The notes: generated from the letters alone by a model not told the origin. 25,076 nucleotides of DNA from DATAYF01 sp036272735 (GCA_036272735.1 DATAYF010000702.1:1-25076), one strand, 5' to 3'. Positions 8,180 to 16,299 are shown, counted from the first letter of the stretch. Numbers and translations: made by a program.

Positions 8180-8686
8180 ATGCGTTACCATTTACGAGAG
8201 CGAGCCTGGGCGCTGACCGAGTCCTTTTCCGTGCGTGACGAAGCCAACCGCCCCGTTTTGGATGTACGAGGCAAGTTCTTCCACATCGGCGATAATCTGA
8301 TGATGTACGATCACCAGTCGGGGCAGCCATTGCTACAGATCAAGCAGCGCCTGTTGTCTCTGTTCCCTTGCTACGATCTCTACCGCGATGGTCAACATTG
8401 GGGACGTGTGCACGAGCAGTTCAAAATCTTTGGGGAAAAATTTAAGGTGCAAGGGGACAATGGGATGGTTTTTCATATCGCTGGCGATCTGTGGAACTGG
8501 GATTTTCAGATCACCGATGGTAATAACAATCATCTGGGCTATGTTGGACGCCGTTTGTCGCTCTTCCGCGATAGCTATGCCGTCGATGTCGCGCCCGGTA
8601 TCGACGCCCCCTTCATCATCGGGCTGGCCCTCGTCATCGAAATGGTGAGAGAGCACCACCGCAAGAAAGAGCGCGAACATGATTAA
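8180..8686 (+). CDS. LURP-one-related / YxjI-like (tubby-fold) protein
   Basis: The 168-residue protein matches the LURP-one-related family, a 12-strand beta barrel around a central helix related to tubby and phospholipid scramblases. Family features are the opening MRYHLRERAWALTESFSVRD, FDVRGKFF-like VLDVRGKFFHIGDN (residues 27-40), the middle VHEQFKIFGEKFKV and the late DSYAVDVAPG, followed by a hydrophobic helix (FIIGLALVIEMV). Function in bacteria is not settled; membrane-lipid association has been suggested for the fold. AAGGAG about 9 bases upstream supports the start. The next gene starts 25 bases after the stop, so the pair is probably co-transcribed. Confidence 0.85.
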   Translation: MRYHLRERAWALTESFSVRDEANRPVLDVRGKFFHIGDNLMMYDHQSGQPLLQIKQRLLSLFPCYDLYRDGQHWGRVHEQFKIFGEKFKVQGDNGMVFHIAGDLWNWDFQITDGNNNHLGYVGRRLSLFRDSYAVDVAPGIDAPFIIGLALVIEMVREHHRKKEREHD

Positions 8687-8711
8687 GGATAGAGAGGATT
8701 ACGCGTAGCTC

Positions 8712-9176
8712 ATGCAAAAAACAGATGATGCCACGTTGACGCTGAGTGACCATGCCTTGAACGCGTTGCTTGATGATGTAGCGCAAAGAACGGCTATCGA
8801 AGCATGCGGCGTACTCCTGGGCCATACCGATGCCCAGGGTAACTGGTTCGCAGAGCAGGCCTATCCCTTGCGCAACATCGCAGACTCGTCCGTTTACTTC
8901 GAGTTCGATCCCGAAGAGCTGCTCACCGTCGAACTCACCCACGAATTACCGCCCATTGGCGTGTACCATAGTCACCCAACCGGCTATCCCATGGCAAGCG
9001 ATACGGATCGTCGAAATATGCAGCGCGTCAACCTGGAGCAGCGCATTCCCTGGGTCTGGGTTATCGTTTGCGGTCCCTTTACGCCCACCAGGCAGGAAGC
9101 GCCACGTATGATCGCGTATCATCACTATACGCATGGCTTGCAGGAAATTACTATCGAGCAAGCAGCATCATCTTAG
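8712..9176 (+). CDS. JAMM/MPN+ (JAB1/Mov34) metalloprotease domain protein
   Basis: JAMM proteins are zinc isopeptidases or peptidases that remove ubiquitin-like or sulfur-carrier proteins, or act on small conjugates. All signature residues are visible: Glu30 in IEACGVLLG and the HxHx7SxxD motif with His86, His88, Ser96 and Asp99 in VYHSHPTGYPMASDTD. At 154 residues it is a stand-alone domain. No ThiS/MoaD-like carrier or E1-like gene is next to it, so the usual sulfur-carrier operon context is missing and the target is unknown. It follows the LURP-one-related gene by 25 bases on the same strand. The ribosome site is weak (GAGGA about 13 bases before the ATG), which fits translational coupling. 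Cytoplasmic. Confidence 0.9.
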   Translation: MQKTDDATLTLSDHALNALLDDVAQRTAIEACGVLLGHTDAQGNWFAEQAYPLRNIADSSVYFEFDPEELLTVELTHELPPIGVYHSHPTGYPMASDTDRRNMQRVNLEQRIPWVWVIVCGPFTPTRQEAPRMIAYHHYTHGLQEITIEQAASS

Positions 9177-9251
9177 ATCTGAAGCCAATCAATTCAGTAA
9201 TATGCTCGCATCTGAAAGCACCACACCCTATACTAACCTGAAGATATCCGT

Positions 9252-9257
9252 TATAAT
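9252..9257 (+). promoter_or_regulatory. Possible -10 box (TATAAT)
   Basis: TATAAT within CCGTTATAATGGGC, 69 bases before the preferred start at 9321. The -35 site is not clear. It implies the zinc-ribbon gene has its own promoter although it lies downstream of the JAMM gene. Confidence 0.45.
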
Positions 9258-9320
9258 GGGCGCTAGTATGTTCATAACCCAAGATCTTTTCAAGATACAA
9301 TGCAGAGCGAGGTTCGGCAG

Positions 9321-10421
9321 ATGAAGTGTCCACAGTGCGGCAACGAGGTAGGTCAGCAAGAAACATTTTGCGGGCAGTGTGGTATGCCCATGACGCCTCA
9401 GATGTCGCAGCCAGGCGTGGGGGACGCGGACAAGACACTAGCAACGCAAGCAGGGCGTAGTGGCTTCCAGGACGAGTTCTACCAAGATGCAACCGAGGCC
9501 ATGAGTAGCCTGCCTAACGGCGTTCCGGGAGCTTATCCACAACAAAGCTTTCCCAATTGGTCTTCGCCCAACGGCAACTATGCGCCTGGACAATATATGC
9601 CTCAGGGGGGGCCGTGGCAAAACAGTAATTTCGGTGCGCCCGGCTATCCCCAACAGATGTCAGATCCGAGGCAGGGGTACAATAACAACGCAACAGGTTT
9701 TCCATCAACACTCCCCACCCAGAACAAGCAGAATAATAGCACAGTCATTCTGGTCGCCAGTATTTGCTGCGTTGCCGTCTTGATCGGTGCAGTTGTGCTC
9801 GGAACTTTTCTCTTTACCCGGAACCAACCGAGCAATCAGCAGGCCAAACAACCACAGCCAACCGTTGTCGCCACAACTGCACCAACGCCGACACCAACCC
9901 CATCGCCCACGCCCACTCCTACACCTGCCCCCACTGTTACGCCAACGCCACCACCTGACGCCGGTTTTGCCTGGTGCAATCAACAATGTATCGGCAATGG
10001 TTTTCAAGCAGAATATCCCGGTACATGGCAGGTTGGAGCAGCGCCCAACGCTAATGGAGCGCAGTTTTCAAATCCGTCGCAACTGGATCAGTACGCGGTC
10101 GCGAAGGCACAGGGAGCCACCAGTACTGACGCGGGGACGCTCTTGAATACCGATTTACAAACAAACTTCTCCACAAAACCGGGCTATACCGCCCCAACGG
10201 GGAACACCAGCGCCAACATTGGTGGCGATACGTGGTTGCAAGCCACAGCATATTATCAAGGAGACAGTCAGCAAGAACAAGTGACGGTATACGCCAACAT
10301 TCATCAGGGAAACGGATATATCATTGAACTGAATGCTCCTACCAGCCAGTTTCCAACGGTTAACGGACAAGCATTCACCAACGTCCTTGCCAAATTCCAA
10401 TTTGTTACGCCAGCACAGTAA
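9321..10421 (+). CDS. Zinc-ribbon, single-span membrane protein with Pro/Thr stalk and outer domain
   Basis: Order of parts in 366 residues: N-terminal zinc ribbon MKCPQCGNEVGQQETFCGQCG (two CxxC pairs); a Gly/Pro/Gln/Asn-rich linker (about 25-135); a membrane span (about 139-163, VILVASICCVAVLIGAVVLG); a threonine-proline stalk of repeated PTPTP units (about 180-215); and an outer domain beginning FAWCNQQCIGNGFQAEYPGTW that looks like the PsbP/DUF1795-type lipoprotein domain. The ribbon should be cytoplasmic and the last domain outside. Function unknown. ATG 9321 is chosen over 9300 because GCGAGG lies about 9 bases before it and the ribbon then starts at residue 2. Same layout as the 3004-4104 protein with a different outer domain. 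Confidence 0.85.
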   Translation: MKCPQCGNEVGQQETFCGQCGMPMTPQMSQPGVGDADKTLATQAGRSGFQDEFYQDATEAMSSLPNGVPGAYPQQSFPNWSSPNGNYAPGQYMPQGGPWQNSNFGAPGYPQQMSDPRQGYNNNATGFPSTLPTQNKQNNSTVILVASICCVAVLIGAVVLGTFLFTRNQPSNQQAKQPQPTVVATTAPTPTPTPSPTPTPTPAPTVTPTPPPDAGFAWCNQQCIGNGFQAEYPGTWQVGAAPNANGAQFSNPSQLDQYAVAKAQGATSTDAGTLLNTDLQTNFSTKPGYTAPTGNTSANIGGDTWLQATAYYQGDSQQEQVTVYANIHQGNGYIIELNAPTSQFPTVNGQAFTNVLAKFQFVTPAQ

Positions 10422-10459
10422 ATTCTTTCTTCCGATCATCAACACCACTGGCGTGGCTA

Positions 10460-10486
10460 GCGTTCAGGTGTTCGGATAGGTAGTAA
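10460..10486 (+). repeat. Third, single-arm copy of the palindromic repeat family
   Basis: 27 bases match the minus-strand sequence of 5550-5576 at 24 of 27 positions (differences at positions 4, 11 and 27). AACACC at 10441-10446 can pair with GGTGTT at 10467-10472, a weak remnant of the hairpin. It sits between the zinc-ribbon gene and the spermidine-synthase-like gene. Confidence 0.7.
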
Positions 10487-10499
10487 GGTTAGGGAAACA

Positions 10500-12008
10500 T
10501 TGAAATATTTCTTGGTATTCCTCGTTTTTGTCAGCGGCATGACTTCACTTGCACTCGAAATGTGCGCATCGCATCTGCTCGCTGCCTATTTCGGCACCTC
10601 ACTGTACATCTGGGCAGTGCTTATCGGGCTGATCTTAATTTATCTCACCGTCGGCTACTTTGTTGGTGGGCGGCTGGCTGATCGCTATCCATCGACTCGC
10701 GTGCTATGCGTAGTGACCTCATTGGCTGGACTTGCCACCTGCATTATTCCCTTTGTGAGTCAGCCGATTCTGGGCTGGTCGGTCGCCGCCATGGCCCAGA
10801 TATCGGTAGGTATTTTTGCGACTTCGTTGATTGGTAGCGCGCTCCTGTTCGCGATTCCGGTCATTTTGTTGGGATTGGTCTCACCATTCGCTATCCGCCT
10901 CGCCACCAAAGATATTGGAGCCAGTGGGCGCATTAGCGGCTCGCTCTACGCCATCTCAACCTTTGGGAGTATTCTGGGCGCGTTTCTGCCCGTCCTGTGG
11001 CTCATTCCAACCTTTGGTGTCCGCCGCACATTGCTCATTTTCGGGGCACTCCTCTTTGCTGCTTCATTATGGGGATTGCGTCCGCGCTGGCGGCCAGCGT
11101 TCGCTATTGCGCTGATCCTGCTTGTCTTGCCGTTAGGTCCGCTCAAAAACATTCCTTATTTGAAATATGAGAAAGAGTCGGCCTACAACTATATTCAGGT
11201 CACGCAACAGCCTGATGGCACACGGGACCTGATATTGAATGAAGGACAGGCTATTCATTCCGTCTATTATCCAGATCCCAATCATATCCTCACCGGTTGG
11301 TACTGGGATTATTTTCTCGCCGCACCGTATTTTAATCCTGGTTTTACACCACAAAAGCTGCACCGCGTTGGCATTATCGGCCTCGCGGGTGGCACGGTCG
11401 CGCATCAATTCACGCAGGTCTATGGTCCAGTACCCATCGATGGCGTTGAGATCGACCCCGACATTATCAAGGCGGGACAGAAATATTTCGGGATGACCGA
11501 ACCGAATCTGCACATTCACGCTGAAGATGGCCGCATGTTCATCGCAACAACGCACGAAAAGTATGATGTGATGGCTATCGATGCCTTTCAACAACCCTAT
11601 ATCCCGTTTCAATTGACGACCAAAGAATTCTTCCAGCAAATCCGCGATCATCTCTCGCCAACTGGCACCGTTGTGCTGAATACAGCCCACACGACCCATG
11701 ATTATCGCCTCATCCAAGCCTTTGTTAACACCATGAGCCAGGTTTTTCCTAGCGTGTATACATTTAATGTACCTGGAACTTTCAACACTGAAGTGATAGC
11801 AACGATGCAACCGACCAACACAGCCACGTTTGAGTCAAATCTCGAACACTCCGCGCACAACTCAGTGATGAGCCAGGTTGCCAGTGAAGTCATTCCCGTC
11901 GTTCAACCAGCGCATGCGCAGAAAAACGGCCTGGTTTTTACCGATAATCGAGCACCAATTGAAGCCATCACGGATCAATTATTGCTCAATTATATCCGAC
12001 AACCCTGA
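10500..12008 (+). CDS. Membrane-fused spermidine-synthase-like protein
   Basis: The first ~215 residues form about seven hydrophobic spans (from MKYFLVFLVFVSGMTSLALE to FAIALILLVLPLG), and residues ~225-502 are a Rossmann fold like SpeE. Landmarks are LNEGQAIHSVYYPDP (about 243-257), the nucleotide-binding IIGLAGGTVAHQF (in place of the GGGDGG of true SpeE), DGVEIDPDIIKAG, HAEDGRMFI, and YDVMAIDAFQQPYIPFQLTT carrying the catalytic-type Asp. Such fused spermidine synthase/transporter-like proteins are common in bacteria; aminopropyl transfer has rarely been shown, and the changed glycine loop makes it uncertain. The start codon is TTG (10500), the only one that keeps the first membrane span whole. 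No speD is in the window. Confidence 0.85.
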   Translation: MKYFLVFLVFVSGMTSLALEMCASHLLAAYFGTSLYIWAVLIGLILIYLTVGYFVGGRLADRYPSTRVLCVVTSLAGLATCIIPFVSQPILGWSVAAMAQISVGIFATSLIGSALLFAIPVILLGLVSPFAIRLATKDIGASGRISGSLYAISTFGSILGAFLPVLWLIPTFGVRRTLLIFGALLFAASLWGLRPRWRPAFAIALILLVLPLGPLKNIPYLKYEKESAYNYIQVTQQPDGTRDLILNEGQAIHSVYYPDPNHILTGWYWDYFLAAPYFNPGFTPQKLHRVGIIGLAGGTVAHQFTQVYGPVPIDGVEIDPDIIKAGQKYFGMTEPNLHIHAEDGRMFIATTHEKYDVMAIDAFQQPYIPFQLTTKEFFQQIRDHLSPTGTVVLNTAHTTHDYRLIQAFVNTMSQVFPSVYTFNVPGTFNTEVIATMQPTNTATFESNLEHSAHNSVMSQVASEVIPVVQPAHAQKNGLVFTDNRAPIEAITDQLLLNYIRQP

Positions 12009-12018
12009 GAATAGAGCA

Positions 12019-12046
12019 TTGACAAGCAGAGAAATTGTAATGTAAT
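12019..12046 (+). promoter_or_regulatory. Sigma70-type promoter for purA
   Basis: Perfect -35 TTGACA at 12019-12024 and TGTAAT at 12041-12046 as -10, with a 16-base spacer; the purA ATG follows 64 bases later. Pattern-based, good match. Confidence 0.55.
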
Positions 12047-12109
12047 GTGACACGGGCTTACCCGTGATTGCACAGGCAAGCGAACATAGAAAGCTGAGAG
12101 GAACATATC

Positions 12110-13432
12110 ATGGCGGTCATCGCAGTTATTGGCGCACAATGGGGAGATGAAGGCAAAGGCAAAATCATCGATGAACTTTCGATGCGTGCCGATTTTGTCG
12201 TACGGTACCAGGGAGGGAGCAACGCGGGGCATCGGGTTGTCCACGAAAAGGGCGAGTTTTCCTTCCGCCTCGTGCCATCGGGCATTCTCTACCCCAATAC
12301 CACGTGTATTATTGGGAATGGCGTTGTGGTGGACCCCAAGGGGTTGATCACTGAAATGGAACAGCTCCAGAAGCAGGGCATTGATATTTCAAGGCTCTAC
12401 ATTAGTGAGCGCGCTCACGTCGTTATGCCCTACCACTTCTTGCTTGATCGCCTGGAAGAAGAGGCACGCGGCGAAGATAAAATCGATAGTACCCAGCGCG
12501 GTATTGGCCCGGCTTATGTTGACAAACACGCGCGCGCCGGTATTCGCATGGCCGATCTCCTCGATGTTGACACCTTCAGAGCCAAACTCTCGACCATTCT
12601 GCAACAGAAAAACCGCATGATTACCCAGATCTACGGACAGCAACCACTCTCACTCGAAGAAATTCACGGGGAATATTTTGGCTATGGTCAGCGCTTGCGT
12701 AGCCATATCGGTGATACCCAGAACATGCTCCACGACGCGCTGGGGACACAGAAAACTATTTTGCTGGAAGGTGCCCAGGGCGCGCTTTTAGATATCGACT
12801 TCGGAACCTACCCTTTTGTCACATCTTCCTCGACGATGGCCGCGAATGCCGCCGTTGGCGCTGGGCTACCTCCACGTTCGATTGATCGTGTCATCGGCGT
12901 GTACAAAGCCTATATCACCCGCGTCGGCAGTGGCCCGATGCCGACCGGTCTGTTCGATCAGCACGGCAACGAGTTGCGTGACCGTGGGCACGAGTATGGC
13001 ACCAACACCGGCCGTGAGCGACGCTGTGGCTGGTTCGATGCTGTTGCCGGGCGCTTTGTCGCACATATCAACGGCCTCGACGCGGCCATCATCACCAAAT
13101 TAGACGTGCTCGACACCTTCCCAACTATCAAAATCTGCACAGCATACAACCTACACGGACAAATCGTTCATAGCTTACCGGCCACGCTCAGCGACCTAGC
13201 AGCTTGCGAACCCATTTACGAAGAGATTGAGGGCTGGCAGTGCAGTACAACCGGAATCGCGTCATACGACGACCTTCCACGCGCAGCAAAAACCTACCTC
13301 AAACGGCTCGAAGAGCTGATTGAAACGCCGGTAGCAATGGTGTCGGTCAGCCCACAACGCGGCAAAACCTTTCAGATCCAGGACCTGATGATCCTCTCAG
13401 ACAAAGAGATCCATGGCATAAAAACACGTTAG
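12110..13432 (+). CDS. purA: Adenylosuccinate synthase
   Basis: PurA joins IMP and aspartate with GTP to form adenylosuccinate, the first committed step to AMP, in the cytoplasm. The N-terminus MAVIAVIGAQWGDEGKGK carries the GTP loop with the catalytic Asp13. QGGSNAGH supplies the catalytic His41. Also present are STQRGIGPAYVDK (IMP binding), LLEGAQGALLDIDFGTYP, VTSSSTMAANAAVGAG, the aspartate-binding region TGRERRCGWFDAV, and the late KLDVLDTF with a base-binding KTYLKRLEEL region. The 440-residue length is normal for the family. GAGAGGA lies just before the ATG. It is preceded by a good promoter and followed by the large palindrome at 13467-13535, so it is most likely transcribed alone. Confidence 0.97.
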   Translation: MAVIAVIGAQWGDEGKGKIIDELSMRADFVVRYQGGSNAGHRVVHEKGEFSFRLVPSGILYPNTTCIIGNGVVVDPKGLITEMEQLQKQGIDISRLYISERAHVVMPYHFLLDRLEEEARGEDKIDSTQRGIGPAYVDKHARAGIRMADLLDVDTFRAKLSTILQQKNRMITQIYGQQPLSLEEIHGEYFGYGQRLRSHIGDTQNMLHDALGTQKTILLEGAQGALLDIDFGTYPFVTSSSTMAANAAVGAGLPPRSIDRVIGVYKAYITRVGSGPMPTGLFDQHGNELRDRGHEYGTNTGRERRCGWFDAVAGRFVAHINGLDAAIITKLDVLDTFPTIKICTAYNLHGQIVHSLPATLSDLAACEPIYEEIEGWQCSTTGIASYDDLPRAAKTYLKRLEELIETPVAMVSVSPQRGKTFQIQDLMILSDKEIHGIKTR

Positions 13433-13466
13433 TAATCGAGTAATTTACAGTGCCTGCAACAAGCGC

Positions 13467-13535
13467 AGATGACATATATAGAAGGGTATCTACTGAGCCG
13501 GCGGCTCAGTAGATACCCTTCTATATATGTCATCT
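13467..13535. terminator. 69-nt perfect palindrome between convergent purA and rsmG, likely bidirectional terminator
   Basis: Arms 13467-13500 and 13502-13535 are exact complements over 34 bases with a single central base (13501); the folded RNA would have a loop of about 3. It lies exactly between two gene ends (13432 and 13545), which suits a two-way transcription stop. It lacks a long U tract on either strand, only ATACTTTTGC after it on plus, so a role in mRNA 3'-end protection or another function is possible. Confidence 0.65.
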
Positions 13536-13544
13536 ATACTTTTG

Positions 13545-14267
13545 CTAACCCAAAGGTCTTTTTGCAATGGTCGATCCATGGCGTGGGAACTGTGCGGGGC
13601 AGGGCTTGCGTTGCTTCCATACAAGTAGACGACGCCCATCCTGCAAACCCGGAATATCGACCTCCACATCCGCGTGCAGCACAGCTCCCACCTGCTCTGC
13701 CGCACGCTTCCCGCGCTCCAATTCCGCCGACAATTCACCTTTTTTGGGCGCGACGATGATGCCACCAACCCGACAATAGGGTGCGCTGTACTCCAAGAGC
13801 GTTGGCAACGCCGAGACGGCCCGCGCAGTGACAAGGTCAAAGCCTGCCCGATACGCGAGCTTACCACGCACAACCTCTTCTGCACGCCCCTGCTCAATAA
13901 CAATATCTCTAAGCTGAAGGTGCTCGATTACCTCGCGCAAAAAGTTGATCCGCTTCCCGGTCGCCTCTAGCAGCGTCACGTGCCAATCCGGTCGGGCAAT
14001 CTTCAAAGGCAGACCCGGAAAACCGGCTCCAGAACCAATATCAAGCAGAGATACCCGTTCTTGTTTAGCCACCAGCAGCAGCGAGAGCGAGTCGAGAAAA
14101 TGTTTCACGAGCACCTCTTGCGGATCGGTAATCGCAGTCAAATTGATGCGTGTATTCCAATCAAGTAGCGCCTGGCGATACCCAAAAAACCGCTCGGTCA
14201 TGTGCTCATCACGCACATCAAGCCCCAGAGACTCTAACCCCTGCACAAACAGGTCAGCAGATGACAT
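13545..14267 (-). CDS. rsmG: 16S rRNA (guanine-527-N7)-methyltransferase RsmG (GidB)
   Basis: RsmG methylates N7 of G527 in the 530 loop of 16S rRNA; loss gives low-level streptomycin resistance in several bacteria. Family landmarks are YRQALLDWNTRINLTAITD (about 30-48), VKHFLDSL, the SAM loop LLDIGSGAGFPGLPLKIARP (about 74-93), LLEATGKRINFLREV, and ARAVSALPTLLEY with IVAPKKG near the end. The 240-residue length is slightly above the E. coli size, the surplus being a basic C-terminal tail (KQRKPCPAQFPRHG). It is not paired with mnmG, parA or parB here, unlike the classical origin-proximal arrangement. ATG at 14267 gives the standard N-terminus. Confidence 0.95.
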   Translation of the reverse strand: MSSADLFVQGLESLGLDVRDEHMTERFFGYRQALLDWNTRINLTAITDPQEVLVKHFLDSLSLLLVAKQERVSLLDIGSGAGFPGLPLKIARPDWHVTLLEATGKRINFLREVIEHLQLRDIVIEQGRAEEVVRGKLAYRAGFDLVTARAVSALPTLLEYSAPYCRVGGIIVAPKKGELSAELERGKRAAEQVGAVLHADVEVDIPGLQDGRRLLVWKQRKPCPAQFPRHGSTIAKRPLG

Positions 14268-14340
14268 GTAGCCTCACCTCTTATCCGACAATCTTTCCGA
14301 AAGGTATTGTAAGGGCTGTGTCAAGCGATCAAACATACTC

Positions 14341-14369
14341 TTGCACGGCAAGAAAAGATACGTTACAAT
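14341..14369 (+). promoter_or_regulatory. Sigma70-type promoter for the WXG/toxin locus
   Basis: TTGCAC at 14341-14346 and TACAAT at 14364-14369 are spaced by 17 bases, a near-consensus -35/-10 pair, placed 129 bases before the WXG100-like gene at 14498. The long leader (about 120 bases) holds no obvious hairpin. Confidence 0.55.
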
Positions 14370-14497
14370 AGCACTCGGTAACTCTCTAAGAACATTTCGT
14401 GTGGCACAAGTTTATCGAAGAACATGGATTTACAACGTTTTAAACTCTATCCACCTTAATGCAAGCGTTTGATCAACAAAGAACTGGAGACACGGTA

Positions 14498-14821
14498 ATG
14501 AGTGATGAAAAAATCTCCTATCCCTTTGGCGATATGTCTTCCACCTCACAAAGTCTACACAGTTTCCTCGACGGTCAGTGGCAGCAGCATACCGCTTTGT
14601 TTATGAATCAGCCTGCGTCTTACCATCATCTGCTCACGGGTATCGCCTCCGTCTTTGCACGCGTCGCTGGAAACGCTGGCGAAGTGGGCGATGCGGCGAC
14701 GAATTACCATAAGCAGTACGAGAAGGTCTATAGCGCCCTCTACGACCTGGCAGACCAGATCGACAAGGCATCGCAACATATGGAGACAACTGATCAAGGC
14801 GTCAAACGAGGCTTTGAGTAA
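14498..14821 (+). CDS. WXG100/ESAT-6-like small helical protein
   Basis: The 107-residue protein is all-helical by composition, with no signal peptide and no Cys. Its last 40 residues (NYHKQYEKVYSALYDLADQIDKASQHMETTDQGVKRGF) follow the pattern of the second helix of WXG100 proteins, including the late YxxTD-like ETTD. The central turn has VAGNAG in place of a clear WxG, so the family call rests on size, helix pattern and context. WXG100 proteins are small substrates or chaperones of type VII (Esx) secretion, often paired with a larger toxin, and here a toxin-like gene follows 65 bases later. ATG 14498 is preferred over 14459 because CTGGAG lies before it. Confidence 0.65.
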   Translation: MSDEKISYPFGDMSSTSQSLHSFLDGQWQQHTALFMNQPASYHHLLTGIASVFARVAGNAGEVGDAATNYHKQYEKVYSALYDLADQIDKASQHMETTDQGVKRGFE

Positions 14822-14886
14822 CATATATTCAGCAGCTTAAACGAGTATAAAACACCGGGAAATACATACATCTGAAAGGATTCGCT

Positions 14887-16299
14887 ATGGGTTTATTTTC
14901 GGCGGTAATCAACGGCATAGAGCACGTAGCAGATGACTTTGAAAAGCTGATGGGCAAGGCTCTGAATGAGCTAGAGTCCCTGGGCCTGAGTGCGACCGGC
15001 AGCATTGGTCCATTCGTCAAATTTTTGATGGAACTCGGGGAAGATCCCGTGGTCGTCATCGAGCACATGGCGAATCATATTCGCCAGATCGATGGCGACG
15101 TGGTCTCAACCCTCGAAGAAGTGGCAAGTGGCGTGATCTCGCAGGGCCTAACTGGCTTCGCGACCTCCAAACTCACGCAGGTCGTGGAACCCGTCAAAAC
15201 CGCTCTTCAGAAACAGAGCGGCGTTGGGAGCCAGGTCGCCAGCGTGCACCAGACCACGCTGCGGGTCATGCAAAGCAGGCTCAATACGCTCACCGTCAGC
15301 GGGAACACGGGTACAGCCTGGCAGGGAGCGGGCGCGCAGGCCATGCTGACCAACTTTTCCGGCCTCTCAACGTCCCTTACCTCCCTCAACACTTCAATTG
15401 ATACCGGTGGCGCGCAGGATACGCTCAATAACGCCTGTTTGCGGGCGCTGGATATGATTGGGGAACTGGCGATTGGCCTGGCCGTCATTGACCTGTTGCT
15501 GCTTGTCGTGGAGGCAGTCGTAGCGGTCGCGACTGCCGGCACAGCAGTAGTGGTCGAAGCGCCGCTTGATGCTGGCGTCGTAGCAGCAGAAATAGAACTG
15601 ATCCTGGGGCTGGTTGCCGCCGACCTCGTGGCGTGGGTCATCGGCACCATAGGTATTCAGCTTGTGCAGATCGCCACCACACACACTACCACCTCCGCGC
15701 CAGCCAAACCGCAGATCCTCCAACTCAACCTGCCCAAAGAACCTCATCTCACCCCTGAGCAGCAGGGAGCCGTTGAAGATCTAGTGCGCGAATTGGCAGA
15801 GCAACTAGGGGTCAATCCAGAATCGCTAGCGAATTGGCTGAAATTGATTGTGCAGGCCCTTGGTGCTGGCGCGACGGCCGCACAAATAAAAAGCGTCGTG
15901 CGCTGCCTGGCTAGTAAAGGCTACCTGGATGCCTCCAACAAGCGTGCCTGGAACAACGTCGCAGACCATCTTACACCTCGCGACCTGCAAGGAGCGTGGG
16001 GCGATAACAATGGCTATGATACCAGTGCTGATCACCAAAATGAGGTAGGTCGTGGACTGGATGGATTGGAACGCTTCATCAAGGATATCAACCTGAAGTT
16101 AAAAAACTACAATCTTTCGCCCGCCAAACGAGCGTATTATAATACACTGAAGGCAACCGCACAGAAGACAATAGATTACGTCAAACCCCTGATCAATTTA
16201 GGCAAAAAACAAGGTCCTTCAACCAAAAACTGGGAAGAACCGAAGGGACGCGTACCCTTCCCACAGGATATTCTTGAGGTATCAGGCTGCCTTCGATAA
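14887..16299 (+). CDS. WXG-type polymorphic toxin candidate with type-28-like C-terminal domain
   Basis: The 470-residue protein has three parts. Residues 1-180 are helical, and AWQGAGAQAM (144-153) supplies a true WxG motif (Trp145, Gly147), like the N-termini of type VII-exported toxins. Residues 186-263 form a long hydrophobic hairpin (LAVIDLLLLVVEAVVAVATAG, then LILGLVAADLVAWVIGTIGIQ). After a Pro-rich linker and a small helical block (288-350), residues 357-437 begin NVADHLTPRDLQGAW and continue with DHQNEVGRGLDGLERFI and LSPAKRAYYNTL. This resembles the polymorphic toxin type 28 (Ntox28, predicted RNase) pattern of HLTxxDLxGA, then an HxxEV..GL..RI helix, then a second helix. I make that match from memory and hold it tentatively. 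AAAGGA precedes the ATG. Immunity-like genes follow directly. No secretion machinery lies in the window. Confidence 0.72.
   Translation: MGLFSAVINGIEHVADDFEKLMGKALNELESLGLSATGSIGPFVKFLMELGEDPVVVIEHMANHIRQIDGDVVSTLEEVASGVISQGLTGFATSKLTQVVEPVKTALQKQSGVGSQVASVHQTTLRVMQSRLNTLTVSGNTGTAWQGAGAQAMLTNFSGLSTSLTSLNTSIDTGGAQDTLNNACLRALDMIGELAIGLAVIDLLLLVVEAVVAVATAGTAVVVEAPLDAGVVAAEIELILGLVAADLVAWVIGTIGIQLVQIATTHTTTSAPAKPQILQLNLPKEPHLTPEQQGAVEDLVRELAEQLGVNPESLANWLKLIVQALGAGATAAQIKSVVRCLASKGYLDASNKRAWNNVADHLTPRDLQGAWGDNNGYDTSADHQNEVGRGLDGLERFIKDINLKLKNYNLSPAKRAYYNTLKATAQKTIDYVKPLINLGKKQGPSTKNWEEPKGRVPFPQDILEVSGCLR

Noticed and set aside
9885..9960. Short tandem repeat of CCAACN-type units
   Set aside because: It is the coding sequence of the Pro/Thr stalk of the 9321 protein, not a CRISPR or independent repeat.
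11133..11810. 225-codon minus-strand frame within the spermidine-synthase-like gene
   Set aside because: No family motif or ribosome site; the plus-strand protein is well supported.
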